Shown here: piece by piece, positions 53,625 through 62,736 of the stretch | Numbering within the stretch: position 1 is the stretch's first letter | Layout: each line of letters opens with the position of its first letter | NCBI GenBank assembly: GCA_030374805.1 | Contig: JARGSG010000019.1 | Coordinates: 372,001 to 436,000, forward strand | Direction: 5' to 3' | DNA from: Gracilaria gracilis | Taxonomy: Eukaryota; Rhodophyta; Florideophyceae; Gracilariales; Gracilariaceae | DNA length: 64,000 bases | Position numbers and translations under genes: made by a program | Notes under the pieces: model-generated | Databases searched by the model: none | What the model was told of the DNA's origin: nothing | The model's input: the letters and a program-made list of their open reading frames with translations, nothing else

Positions 53625-55479
53625 GTGTCGTGGGCGGATTCAGAAGTTATCTGGTTACAGCGCAGTTGTTCGATAAAAACTTGTTATCGATCGCCGGCCC
53701 TTTTCCAATTGGATAATGTATTGCACAGTATCGACTGCTTGTTGATATTCGTGTGGCATGTCAGACACTCATTTGAAGTTAACTTTTTAGTTTTAATGAC
53801 TCTTCCAGTTCTTGGTTTACTATACCTCGGAAGACCGGTCAATCCGGCAAGAAGTCTAGTCCGTCTAACGCGGAATCAGTTGCTGCGGACTTACTCTCGC
53901 GTTCGCGGTCTGTGTCCAAAATTCCGGAGGAATCATGGCGCCAAGAGGCTGTCCGCTCAGTCATCGGCACCCTCAATTGCTGGTTCGTCGGACGCCCTAT
54001 CCAGGAGCTCCGTTCCCGCCACTGCGCATGATGGTGTGCTCATTGTCGAATTGGAATCATAGGTGAGAACCCTGGAGGCTCATTCCTCTTTAATGCAGAG
54101 TTCCCACGCTGCCCTCGCTAGCGAAGTCGATGCGCTTCATATGAGAGTGGACGCCGCTCTCATTAGAGGTGCATCAGGAGATTAAAGTACTCTACGGAGG
54201 GATATAAACTCTCTCTTGGAGGTTTTATTCGGTTACCCTGGTCTTACGAAGGACCTGGATGTGAAATTTAATCGCATCTTGGTCCGTCTAGAGACGTTGG
54301 CATCGACCCTAATGGCGGACGAACCGGCGGTGCATACGAAATTGGAGGGTTGACCTCATTAGTGCCGTCGCGAAAGCGAAAAGAATCACTCCAAGAAGAG
54401 GAAATAGAACGACTACAACTCAGATTCGTCCCACTCATCGGTTCACCCTAATCGCTCTGCGGACTCATCTTCATCCATCTCGTCCCATGACGGTGAGAAT
54501 CATGCCCGCTTGGCCCATTCGCTCCACTCAGATGCCACCCGTGGTACGATTCGGACTTGACAGAAGGAGAGAAAGCACTCTCGCTTGAAACAACTGAGTC
54601 ATACCAACCCCTTGTACAAGAGGCTTTTATCTTATCGGTACTCCCATTTGGGAGATTCCAGTTTGGATCATACACCCCGTTGTACGGGAAAGGTGAAGGA
54701 CTGCATCATGAGGATGGGTTTGCCGTTTCGTGACCCGTATTTCACGGGAGGAGACCCGATTCTCGTGTTGGATTTCCTGTCCCGATTTGTTCAGGAAGCA
54801 AAAATCCCGTGCATAAGTGATGAATTCAACTCTGTAGGAGCTTCATCACCCCTATAAACCTCGAATATGGCCCAAATATGGCCCAGATATGACCGAAATA
54901 TGGCCTTTAAACTCGAAAAGTTGTGAGAACGTTTATAAAGCGGAGATTAACAACTTTCATTTTTCTTCATATGGCCGAAATATGGCCAAAGAGTACACGT
55001 GTCAGTTGATTAAAGTACTTATTTTCCGTAGTTACACGTTCTCTGAAATTTTCGAGCTAGACGGCCACATTTCGGCCATATCTCGGCCATATTTGGGCCA
55101 TACTCGAGGTTGGTAGGGTCACGCGCCTCTGATGGAGGGGTCCTTTTCTTGGCCAGAAGCTGTTCAATATCTTCTACGCTCGTATGCTACGGTAACTGTC
55201 ATTCAGGAGGCTATCCTCGCGCTATGCGACACGAAACAATGCCGGAAAGACGCAAAGACCGAGTTTGTAGTTCGACTGAATAAGGCCTTCTACCGCTGCG
55301 AAAATTTGTATACCGATAACGAGCGTTGCACGATGTTTATCGACCGATGGGATCCGACTATACGCACCCTTGTCTCTCAACGGCGTGAAAACAGATGGAA
55401 GGTTACTTGCGTTGAACTGGTACAGTACGCGAAAGCGGAAAGAAGACGATCTGAGAGCCTGCTCCGGAAATCGGGTTAA
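53625..55479 (+). mobile_element. Gag-like retroelement fossil
   Basis: Remains of an LTR-type retroelement gag region, family not determined. The first part (about 53800-54350) is Ser/Arg-rich with a heptad-like stretch (ASEVDALHMRVDAALIRG). The middle (54585-54857) and last part (55132-55479) read like a gag capsid helix bundle (FTGGDPILVLDFLSRFVQE; WPEAVQYLLRSYATVTVIQE; ERCTMFIDRWDPTIRTLV). It is broken by several interruptions and by a 255-bp MITE inserted between the last two parts. No pol or LTRs were recognised nearby. Confidence 0.5.
54857..55111. mobile_element. Palindromic MITE with ATATGGCC repeats
   Basis: 255 bp. Its ends are inverted repeats of about 48 bp (AACCTCGAATATGGCCCAAA at the left, the complement with few changes at the right). 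The motif ATATGGCC or its complement occurs about ten times, at both ends and once in the centre. It has no coding capacity, as expected for a non-autonomous element. A clear target duplication was not found. It interrupts the gag-like fossil. Confidence 0.78.
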
Positions 55480-55990
55480 ATCCAAGGCTTTGCACCTTGA
55501 GGCCGCCTAGTCGTCGGTTTTGATACTGTCGCAAATTTACACTCGTCAGGAGGTTGATAATTTGCACTTGGCTCACGATGAATTCGGTTAAATCCCGACA
55601 ATGACGTTGCACCTTGCCGACGGAAGTTAACAGTCTTGATATCAAGAAAGTATCGCCAGACAATTCCAAGGCGAGATCTCCAGTTGGTGAACAGAACCCT
55701 AATTCTAGAGGGAAATCGTACCAGAGCGCCAGGCGCCGCTGCCACCCAAGAGTTGAAAAGATAAGATGGTCACAGTGGATTTTGGTGCGATACACGCTGC
55801 TGAGAAGGGAACAGTCATTCCATAAGATGACCAGGACACGGAACAGTTGGCGGTCTGCGGCGCCTACATTCTTTTCTTTCCCTTGCTGTTGTTACAAAAG
55901 CGAAGAGCCGATTCTATTTTCCCAAACCTCGAATCCAACAACACATCCTTTCTTACTATCATCACATTCTTCTCATCAGATTCCATGCAA
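55480..55990. other. Spacer, no gene seen
   Basis: About 510 bp after the gag-like fossil. It is probably the decayed continuation of that fossil, then spacer leading to the ParB-like locus. Confidence 0.3.
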
Positions 55991-56509
55991 TCAGCAATCA
56001 CCTTCTTGGTCGTAATATATCGTCCAATTCCCTTCATCCTGTCCCCAGCATTTTTTTTCCCCCGCGTTGATGATGGGATTTCTTTTGGTTCGGTTCTCTT
56101 CAAACTTCAAGTCTGGCTGCTCCTTGAAGTCCTTCTCAAGAAACTCCAGCAAACCTTCCGTCACATCTTCATCCACAACAACGCCCCTCTTCTTTGCCTC
56201 CTTTGACATATCTTCGTCAGTTTCGAAGTGTTCCAAAACACAGGAACCCCTTTCCATCAATTCCATTCTCTTCGTCGCGAAGTACTCTCGAGCGAGGTCA
56301 TCCCTCTCCATCGCCGCCATCCAAAGAGCTTCTTCCTCCATTCTAGGCTTTCCTTTCAACGGAACCTTCACCCCAAGTACTGGTTCTTTCGTGCTACCCA
56401 GCTCCTTTTGGACATTCCGGGCATCATGCCAGTACACCGCGTGATGGACCGCTCTCAAATACGCCACCCCCAAACACCCTGCCCTGTACTCTTTTCGCAA
56501 ATGAATCAT
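55991..56509 (-). CDS. Hypothetical acidic protein downstream of the ParB-like gene
   Basis: A 172-codon frame, acidic and Glu/Lys-rich, beginning MIHLRKEYRAGCLGVAYLRA. Segments such as EEALWMAAMERDDLAREYFA and TEGLLEFLEKDFKEQPDL look like amphipathic helices, so it reads as genuine protein. It follows the ParB-like gene on the same strand with a 154-bp gap and may be a separate downstream gene or its last exon. The cysteine-poor, Trp-containing C-terminus gives no family match. Function unknown. Confidence 0.5.
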   Translation of the reverse strand: MIHLRKEYRAGCLGVAYLRAVHHAVYWHDARNVQKELGSTKEPVLGVKVPLKGKPRMEEEALWMAAMERDDLAREYFATKRMELMERGSCVLEHFETDEDMSKEAKKRGVVVDEDVTEGLLEFLEKDFKEQPDLKFEENRTKRNPIINAGEKKCWGQDEGNWTIYYDQEGDC

Positions 56510-56663
56510 CTCTATCTACGGGTTCTGATGTTTCACTGCATTGTTCCCTCCAGGCCACTCACTTGGTATCGCATTCACCAGACTGGTCCATGACATATCC
56601 GATCCACCAGCCTACTGACCTGCCTTATTTATCCCTTTCGTTGGTTGGTCGGGATTCTTATCT

Positions 56664-58409
56664 TTAAAATCGACGCATTGTTCCATCCTCCACCCCTTCT
56701 TCCTCGTCCTGAACGAACCTACTATCGTTCTCACTGCCACAACTTTCATCCTCGATCGACGACACCAAATTTATTTTCTGTTCTTTGAAGAGGTTCTTCA
56801 ATGCCGGCTTCGTCCTATTCCTGAATAAAGTAACAACCTCCATTGTTATGACTCCAGAAGTGGTCTTCTCTGTGGCCTTCTTCATCCTCTTCGGAGCAGG
56901 TTGGATTTCTACCTCATCCTCATCGTCAGTAAAATCAATTAACCCCCTCTTCTTCTTCTTCTTCTTCTTGCACCCAGCCTTGCTACCCCAATCCTCTTTC
57001 AGCCGGCTCGGAGCAATCTTTTTCCGTGTGCTCCCCCTCAACTTCGATGGCTCTGCTTTAGGGTCGTCCCCTTGCATGGAAGCTTCCAACAACATGAGAG
57101 CATCTTCTGCCTCATTAGGTGCTGCGGTTGACGTACCTTTACTTACACCCACGACTTCAACCACCTCCTCCCCCACCTCCTTAACCTTCTTTGACGTTTG
57201 AAGCGATAGTTTGAAAACTTCTTGAAGCTTGTTACCCGCGGTCTTCACCCTTCTGGACACCATCCCGTCCCATAAACGCCTCGCACCGCCAAGTTCCATT
57301 TTTGCTGTCCGCATACACAGATATTCCATCACAGACACATGTTTTCGTCCTAAGTTGAATACTGTCTGCAATACTTCTTCAACACTAATGTCCTTCTTCT
57401 TCGCAGTGACATTACATAGGTTGTAAATACCTATGGCACATTGAAAGAAGTGCTTCCTCATTTCTTCAAAACGACCGGTTTTCGTAGAAGAAGACAACCT
57501 CAGTTCCACATGCCATTGCAAGCAACGTACGACAAATCGAAACTGCCCATCGGTGCGACCCATCATAAGGTCACTCGAGACATGCGTCAACGTCAGGGCT
57601 GGACCCTCCTCACACACCTTCTCAAAGAACTCCAAAAGCCCTTCACATTCCACAAACTTCAGAGCCAATGTCGCGTAACGAGTCAAGTGACGCACGCTGT
57701 AGTCTCCGATAGCCTTACTTCTCTTCAAAGCACCAGTTAACTGCTTCGAAGTAATGCTCTTCACATCCACATGTGACTCGTCCACGACGTTCTGCACAAA
57801 AGATACCGTGCTATGAAGATTGTCTGCAAACGACATCTTCAGCACATTCGAACTCATCTCGGTCAGAAGATTGCCGAGTCCTAGTACCTCGTTCATTGTG
57901 ATGGCCTTCCCATCCTTTCTTCCCCACAGCACAACATCCAAAGAACGGACTGTATCCATCCACTTCCCGGATTCCCCATGCAAGTCTCGTAGCACAAGAA
58001 TTCTGTGATATCCGTCTAAGAGGGTTACGGGCACAAAAGTTCTCCCATCAACAACTATTTCATTCACAGCATACTCCCCTAGAGATGCCACAGCAATCAA
58101 ACCTGCGGACGGAAGCCACCCAAAGTTGCGACATTTCACCATCGTCGCCTCCTTGTGTCCCAGATTCACGCTTCGAACTGTCTTCTTCGGGATTTCAATC
58201 ATCTCGATATCCATCGCCAACCTGCGTTGAGCATATTGGGCGACGGAAATCTTCTTAAAAGACAGGGTGCTGTCTATTTCTTCCGATGGAACACTGTCTC
58301 CTTCATCGAACAAGTCCTCCTCCGCGCCAGCAAGCGGAGCCTTACTCGTCTGAAAGACCTCCACAATATCGTCGTCAGAGTCCTCTATGATGCTGACGCT
58401 CGCTCCCAC
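56664..58409 (-). CDS. ParB-like (DGxHR) domain protein
   Basis: A 581-codon frame. Residues about 80-190 resemble the ParB/Srx fold: VKCRNFGWLPSAGLIAVASL, then VDGRTFVPVTLLDGYHRILV with the G-x-x-R type motif DGYHR at about 132-136. In bacteria and phages this fold binds DNA or nucleotides (CTPase, nuclease) and is often found next to DNA methyltransferases. A helical middle domain follows (about 200-370). The C-terminus is basic and acidic by turns with a polylysine nuclear-signal-like patch (KKKKKKKRG) and FTDDEDEVE. The first codon here is GTG, so the protein probably starts further upstream; the frame upstream to about 58805 looks coding. Composition is unlike the TE debris to the left. 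ParB identity is moderate. Confidence 0.55.
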   Translation of the reverse strand: MGASVSIIEDSDDDIVEVFQTSKAPLAGAEEDLFDEGDSVPSEEIDSTLSFKKISVAQYAQRRLAMDIEMIEIPKKTVRSVNLGHKEATMVKCRNFGWLPSAGLIAVASLGEYAVNEIVVDGRTFVPVTLLDGYHRILVLRDLHGESGKWMDTVRSLDVVLWGRKDGKAITMNEVLGLGNLLTEMSSNVLKMSFADNLHSTVSFVQNVVDESHVDVKSITSKQLTGALKRSKAIGDYSVRHLTRYATLALKFVECEGLLEFFEKVCEEGPALTLTHVSSDLMMGRTDGQFRFVVRCLQWHVELRLSSSTKTGRFEEMRKHFFQCAIGIYNLCNVTAKKKDISVEEVLQTVFNLGRKHVSVMEYLCMRTAKMELGGARRLWDGMVSRRVKTAGNKLQEVFKLSLQTSKKVKEVGEEVVEVVGVSKGTSTAAPNEAEDALMLLEASMQGDDPKAEPSKLRGSTRKKIAPSRLKEDWGSKAGCKKKKKKKRGLIDFTDDEDEVEIQPAPKRMKKATEKTTSGVITMEVVTLFRNRTKPALKNLFKEQKINLVSSIEDESCGSENDSRFVQDEEEGVEDGTMRRF

Positions 58410-58415
58410 GGGCTT

Positions 58416-59056
58416 CTACATCCCTTTAGAAGACTTTCCTCGAGTTATGGAAGCTTCCTCAGCAGGTTTCTCGACCTCCAGAGCAACCACTTTCTCAGGC
58501 TGAGATGTAGAAGACATGCCAGCCCTGGACCCCCAAGTAGGACTTTCCGGAATCTCGATTCGGTCCATCATCGACGTATTCCACGCATACAACCAAGCCC
58601 AGAACAACTCGCTCAGCGTACTTGGTGGGTCTTCATTACCTTGAAAGCGGTAAGAGTACTTCGCGCTTCCATGACTTATAATAATCTTCGTCCTCCAGAT
58701 CACAACCAAATCTTCTCCTTCTAGGGCAGTCGCGCTTAAAAGGTGCCCATGGAGCGAACGGCAAAGAGCCTTCCCTGCACCACCGGTGGACTTCACACCT
58801 CTCACCTCCGCGGTCCCACTTTCACCCTGCTCCTTTCTTTCCCAATCGTTACAAACAAATGCATGGCATCGCCGCCTTTCACTACCGGCGTAGCAGCGGG
58901 CGAAAACTTCTTCGTCATTGCTCGGGCTGGCGGCATACGTGGCGTAGTGCCTTTTGCCCTCCCTCTCCCTCGTGTTAGAGGCGGCATTTCTAACACCCCT
59001 GCACTTGGGTTCGCTCGTCTTGAATCCGGCCCTCTTTTATGTTTGCGAGGTGGCAT
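58416..59056 (-). CDS. Upstream coding segments of the ParB-like locus
   Basis: Two overlapping stretches on the minus strand that look like the beginning of the same transcription unit. 59056-58802 starts with ATG and gives a basic Pro/Arg-rich leader (MPPRKHKRGPDSRRANPSAG). It ends where a consensus donor-like AG|GTGAGA sits. 58805-58416 gives 129 codons with Trp-rich, well-structured sequence (LVVIWRTKIIISHGSAKYSY; LSELFWAWLYAWNTSMMDRI). How they connect (intron or separate starts) cannot be decided from the sequence. No family is recognised. Confidence 0.42.
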
Positions 59057-59365
59057 CGCGGTTACACGCGGCTGATAGAATGAAGAAGGTTGTCCACGAC
59101 CGTCGAGAACGCTCGCGAGATCGGTTAGCTAGTTGTAACTTTCATTCCCGTTCCTTTCCGTCTACTTCATCACGGATGCGCGTCCGCTCAGTATTAGTTT
59201 AAACTAAACACAGTGCCTATTTAAAAATTTTATAGCGTACTCGCGGGACGTTTACAAATCTACAGGAAGCTACTAACGCTACTAGTATCTATAGTACACT
59301 TGTTCAACAATTTTTGAGCAATATAGAAATGAATAAAATTTGTGGCGCACTAATTTCACTTTGGG

Positions 59366-59655
59366 ACAGCGGACCGGGGTGTCGTGGCGCTTCATCGGTC
59401 CACCGATGAAGCGCCACGACACCCCGGCCCGCTCTCTCCGGCACGTTGGCGGTGCAACGTATGCCAGCACCCCAGTTTCATCACACACAGCACGTTGACA
59501 GCAGGCGAATTTCACCGGTTACGGCTCGTTGGCGGTGCCACGTGTGCCAATGCCCCGGCTTCATCACTCACAGCGCGTTGGGACAGCGGACCGGGGTGTC
59601 GTGGCGCTTCATCGGTGCACCGATGAAGCGCCACGACACCCCGGTCCGCTCTCCC
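59366..59655. repeat. Palindrome cluster A (2 copies)
   Basis: Copy 1 (59369-59432) has 31-bp arms with one mismatch around a 2-bp centre. Copy 2 (59586-59649) is a perfect 64-bp palindrome with no loop, running GCGGACCGGGGTGTCG... to its complement, with partial pairing beyond. Between them are about 75-bp direct repeats containing GCCAGCACCCCAG and CTTCATCAC. An A/T-rich tail AAAAAATATTTTGAG follows. Confidence 0.92.
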
Positions 59656-59904
59656 AAAAAAATATTTTGAGTTTTTTTGAAACGAGCGGCTGGACAAAGA
59701 TGATATTTCCTTTTTTCAACATTTCATCCGAGCCACCCCAACAACACGTGTGCTGCTGTATAAAAGCCGTCCCCACTCCTCCTCGCAACACCTTCCACGC
59801 CCTACCTTCCTGGTCACACCTTCTACCAGGATATATTCATCTTCTTCCACAACCGAAAGTATGTCCCGGTTGCGGGAATACAACGATGTATCTTTGTAGA
59901 AGGT

Positions 59905-60400
59905 GGCACACCCTCTCGCTTCGTTGCTAGGAATAGGACATCCGTCACATGAGATTAAGTTAGTACATCTTCTATCTTAATTGAATGTAACCAGTGTCCT
60001 ATTCCTATGCTACTTGCGGAGGTTTTCACACATCCTCTCGCTTTGTTGCTAGGAATAAGACATACGTTATATGAGATTAAGTTAGTACATCTTCTATCTT
60101 AATTTTATGAAGAGGATGTCCTATTCCTATGCTGCTTGCGGAGGTTTTCGCACACCCTCTCGCTTTTTTGCTAGCAATAGGACATCCGTTATATGAGATT
60201 AAGTTAGTACATCTTCTATCTTAATTTTATAAAGAGGATGTCCTATTCCTCTGCTGCGTGCGGAGGTTTTCACACACCCTGTTGCTTTTTTGCTAGGAAT
60301 AGGACATTAGTTAGATGAGATGAAGGTAGTACATCTCCTATCTTTATTTTGTATAGTGGGTGCCCTATTTCTATGTTGTTTGCGCTTTGAAGCTAGGATT
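59905..60400. repeat. 122-bp tandem repeat, about four copies
   Basis: Units begin at about 59911, 60033, 60155 and 60277 with the phrase CCCTCTCGCTT. The exact 122-bp spacing holds through the array, and the last unit is the most diverged. Each unit holds an inverted repeat of about 13 bp (GGAATAGGACATC and GATGTCCTATTCC) around an AT-rich centre. Confidence 0.9.
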
Positions 60401-60529
60401 AGGACATCCCTTGAGAATAGGGTAGTCATAGTAAGAGGTATTGCATAGAGTGAGAGCACGAAATCGTTTGAGTCGAAATCCATGTTCGTTTCACCCTGGG
60501 ACAGCCGATCGGCACTCACGGCGCGTTAG

Positions 60530-60985
60530 GACAGCGGACCGGGGTGTCGTGGCGCTTCATCGGTGCACCGATGAAGCGCCACGACGACCCGGGTCCGCTT
60601 GTCCCAAAAAATATTTTTGATTTTTTTTGAAACCGGCGGCTGAACGGCAGTGCCACGTATGCCAGCACCCCAGTTTCATCACGCACGGCGCGTTGACAGG
60701 GGGCGAATTTCACCGCTAATGGCTCGTTGGCGGTGCAACGTGTGCCACGGCCACAGCTTCATCACTCACGGCGCGTTGAGACAGCGGACCGGGGTGTCGT
60801 GGCGCTTCATCGGTGCACCGATGAAGCGCAACGACACCCCCCGGTCCGCTGTCTTAGGCTGTCGTTGAAAAATATGGAAAACAAAACATTTTTTTGGTAG
60901 AACAGCGAACCGGGGGGGTCTTGGCACTTCATCAGTGCACTGATGAAGCGCCACGCCACCCCGGTCCGCTGTTCTAACGGCCGTT
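60530..60985. repeat. Palindrome cluster B (3 copies)
   Basis: Three more copies of the cluster A palindrome at 60534-60598, 60784-60849 and 60905-60969, each with small differences. The first is followed by the same A/T-rich tail and spacer as cluster A, so a unit of palindrome, A/T tail and spacer has been duplicated. Confidence 0.9.
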
Positions 60986-61324
60986 CCCTATAACTTCGCG
61001 AATATATTTGCAATCACCAAGTTCCGTATCCCTCGAGTGTCGCCGCTTTCCTTGACACCTCTTTACGAATTCACGTGCATCTCAGGCATCTTGCACATCT
61101 CCCTGTCGTGTTGAAAGAACCTGGTTCGTGCTGTATCGTTGCTATTCTCTCCCGCCTTCTTCCGTCTCCCGCGCACTTTCATATCTCGTTGGCAGTTGTC
61201 CCCCGTCCCCTGCAGTCTCTCGTGCGCTGTTTCCTCCCCTCCGCTGCCATCTCCCGTCGGCTCCCATCTCCCGTCCGCTCCGGAAATTCGAATCATAACC
61301 CGTCAATGCACCCTCTTCCCGTGC

Positions 61325-61912
61325 ATGCATAAAATAGCTCCACATAGTTCATCGAGGTCTACGTCACCGGCACCGTCAAGCTCCGATATGAACGTTAGAA
61401 AACTGTATGGCTCCGGAGATGAGCTTGTCACAGTATGCCTCGCAATCCGCGATCATTACGCCTCGACAATGCGAGATGAAGACCGGTCAAGGAAGGTGGG
61501 ACACAGCGAGTTCGTTGATTACGTTATCAAGAATCGCAACGTTCTACCGCTGGCCAAGAATTACTTCTATATTTTTGTGGGTCCAGGACATCCGACGTTT
61601 ACTGACAGTGAACTACAGGTCGTATCTCTGAAGTGGTCTTATCGTCAGCTATACCTCTCAACGAGGTTATTAGACATTTTGGACGGTGATAGGGAATGGC
61701 GTGTAACGGACTTCTGGAATGCTTATACCGAGGTGAACCTTAAAGGAATACCGAAAAATGTGACTTTGACCGAGTTTTTCAAGTCAATGACTATACCTCC
61801 TAAGCGAGTGGGACGGGTGGTCCCCCCCTTCCTCACAACCGTTGCCACACATTTCCAAAGGATTCTCTTTCTCTCGGTCATTCAGAAAGTTTCCATGGAA
61901 AAAAAGGTGTAG
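61325..61912 (+). CDS. Hypothetical protein, first gene of the methyltransferase set
   Basis: About 195 codons from the preferred ATG at 61325 (MHKIAPHSSSRSTSPAPSSS); the more conserved-looking part starts at MNVRKLYGSGDELVTVCLA. Sequence such as VGHSEFVDYVIKNRNVLPLA and EWRVTDFWNAYTEVNLKGIP has the balance of a folded protein, with several Trp and Tyr. I do not recognise the family. The next frame (from about 61900) follows so closely that the two may be exons of one gene; a CAG at about 61885 could be an acceptor. It heads the plus-strand set that leads into the methyltransferase. Confidence 0.5.
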   Translation: MHKIAPHSSSRSTSPAPSSSDMNVRKLYGSGDELVTVCLAIRDHYASTMRDEDRSRKVGHSEFVDYVIKNRNVLPLAKNYFYIFVGPGHPTFTDSELQVVSLKWSYRQLYLSTRLLDILDGDREWRVTDFWNAYTEVNLKGIPKNVTLTEFFKSMTIPPKRVGRVVPPFLTTVATHFQRILFLSVIQKVSMEKKV

Positions 61913-61956
61913 GCCAGAAGAGGAAAAGAGGAGACAAGGGATATCTTACACCTTTT

Positions 61957-62733
61957 GTGAATGTCCAAATATCCAACAAACTCCAAGCTCAGCGTGTTGG
62001 CTTTGGTGTGCAGCTCATAGCGAAGGCTTGGGATGGTTTCTCTCAATTCCTGGGATTCCCTACCGCGGAGGTCATGGTTCTTCCATTCATCCGAGTCATG
62101 TACGACGAAATGCAGTTTCAAGCGATTGAGACGAGGGCAGAGGGGTTCTTCCACCGGGATAACGACCATCGCTTGCTACCGAGCAAAGGTGAAACTGTTA
62201 TTCAAACAGAGGTCATCGCGAGGGCATGGAATTTACCGCAAGACATCGATGCTGCCCTCCGAATGCTTGCAAAGGAGTTCATTTCGGACCTCAACAAGGT
62301 TATTGTGAGTGAGCAGTTCTTCTCAATTTCCGAACCAGGACGATGGACAGTTCTGAAGACGTTTCCCAGAGACCCATCACGGGCGTTTGCTCAGAGATTC
62401 GATAGTATCTCGAATTCGCTTGTGTCCTCCGTCATGGAAGCCATAAGCCCGTTGAAACTGAAAGAATCAGTGAACGTCCCTGGTATGGGGGTAACGCCGA
62501 TCCCCAAACCAGAACCTGCCATACAAATTGAAGATGATGTGGAGGAGGTGGAGGAAATTGGGAAACCAACGGAGCCGAAGGAGGGTAGAGGGGAAGAAGG
62601 AGATGGTGATACGAACAAAGTGGCCGACATTGGGAAAGGAAGTACTGGTGACGAAGCGTCCGGGGTAGGCGTAATACATCCACCATCCATTGCGTCGTTG
62701 GATGACAAATTGGCTTTCCGAAGTGGTGAGTAG
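61957..62733 (+). CDS. Hypothetical acidic-tailed protein
   Basis: About 258 codons. The first 170 residues look folded (RVGFGVQLIAKAWDGFSQFL; GETVIQTEVIARAWNLPQDI), and the last 80 are acidic and disordered (DDVEEVEEIGKPTEPKEGRG). The frame is open upstream to about 61890, where a basic patch (GQKRKRGDKG) suggests it continues from the previous segment. The stop is followed within four bases by the methyltransferase ATG in the same frame. No family match. Position suggests a DNA-binding or scaffold partner; that is inference. Confidence 0.5.
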   Translation: MNVQISNKLQAQRVGFGVQLIAKAWDGFSQFLGFPTAEVMVLPFIRVMYDEMQFQAIETRAEGFFHRDNDHRLLPSKGETVIQTEVIARAWNLPQDIDAALRMLAKEFISDLNKVIVSEQFFSISEPGRWTVLKTFPRDPSRAFAQRFDSISNSLVSSVMEAISPLKLKESVNVPGMGVTPIPKPEPAIQIEDDVEEVEEIGKPTEPKEGRGEEGDGDTNKVADIGKGSTGDEASGVGVIHPPSIASLDDKLAFRSGE

Positions 62734-62736
62734 AAG

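Larger units (their letters stand above)
59057..61324. other. Repeat-rich divergent spacer between ParB-like and methyltransferase sets
   Basis: A 2.3-kb non-coding stretch between two gene sets transcribed apart. It contains two clusters of long palindromes (59366-59695 and 60530-60985) and a 122-bp tandem array (59905-60400). Short frames inside are by-products of the palindromes. Promoters for both directions should lie here. Confidence 0.7.

Noticed and set aside
59384-59930. Several overlapping short frames with WRFIG-type repeats
   Set aside because: They are translations of the palindromes and their spacers and recur on both strands.
59366-60985. CRISPR array
   Set aside because: The repeats are long palindromes and 122-bp tandem units with conserved interiors, not short repeats with unique spacers; the host is a eukaryote.
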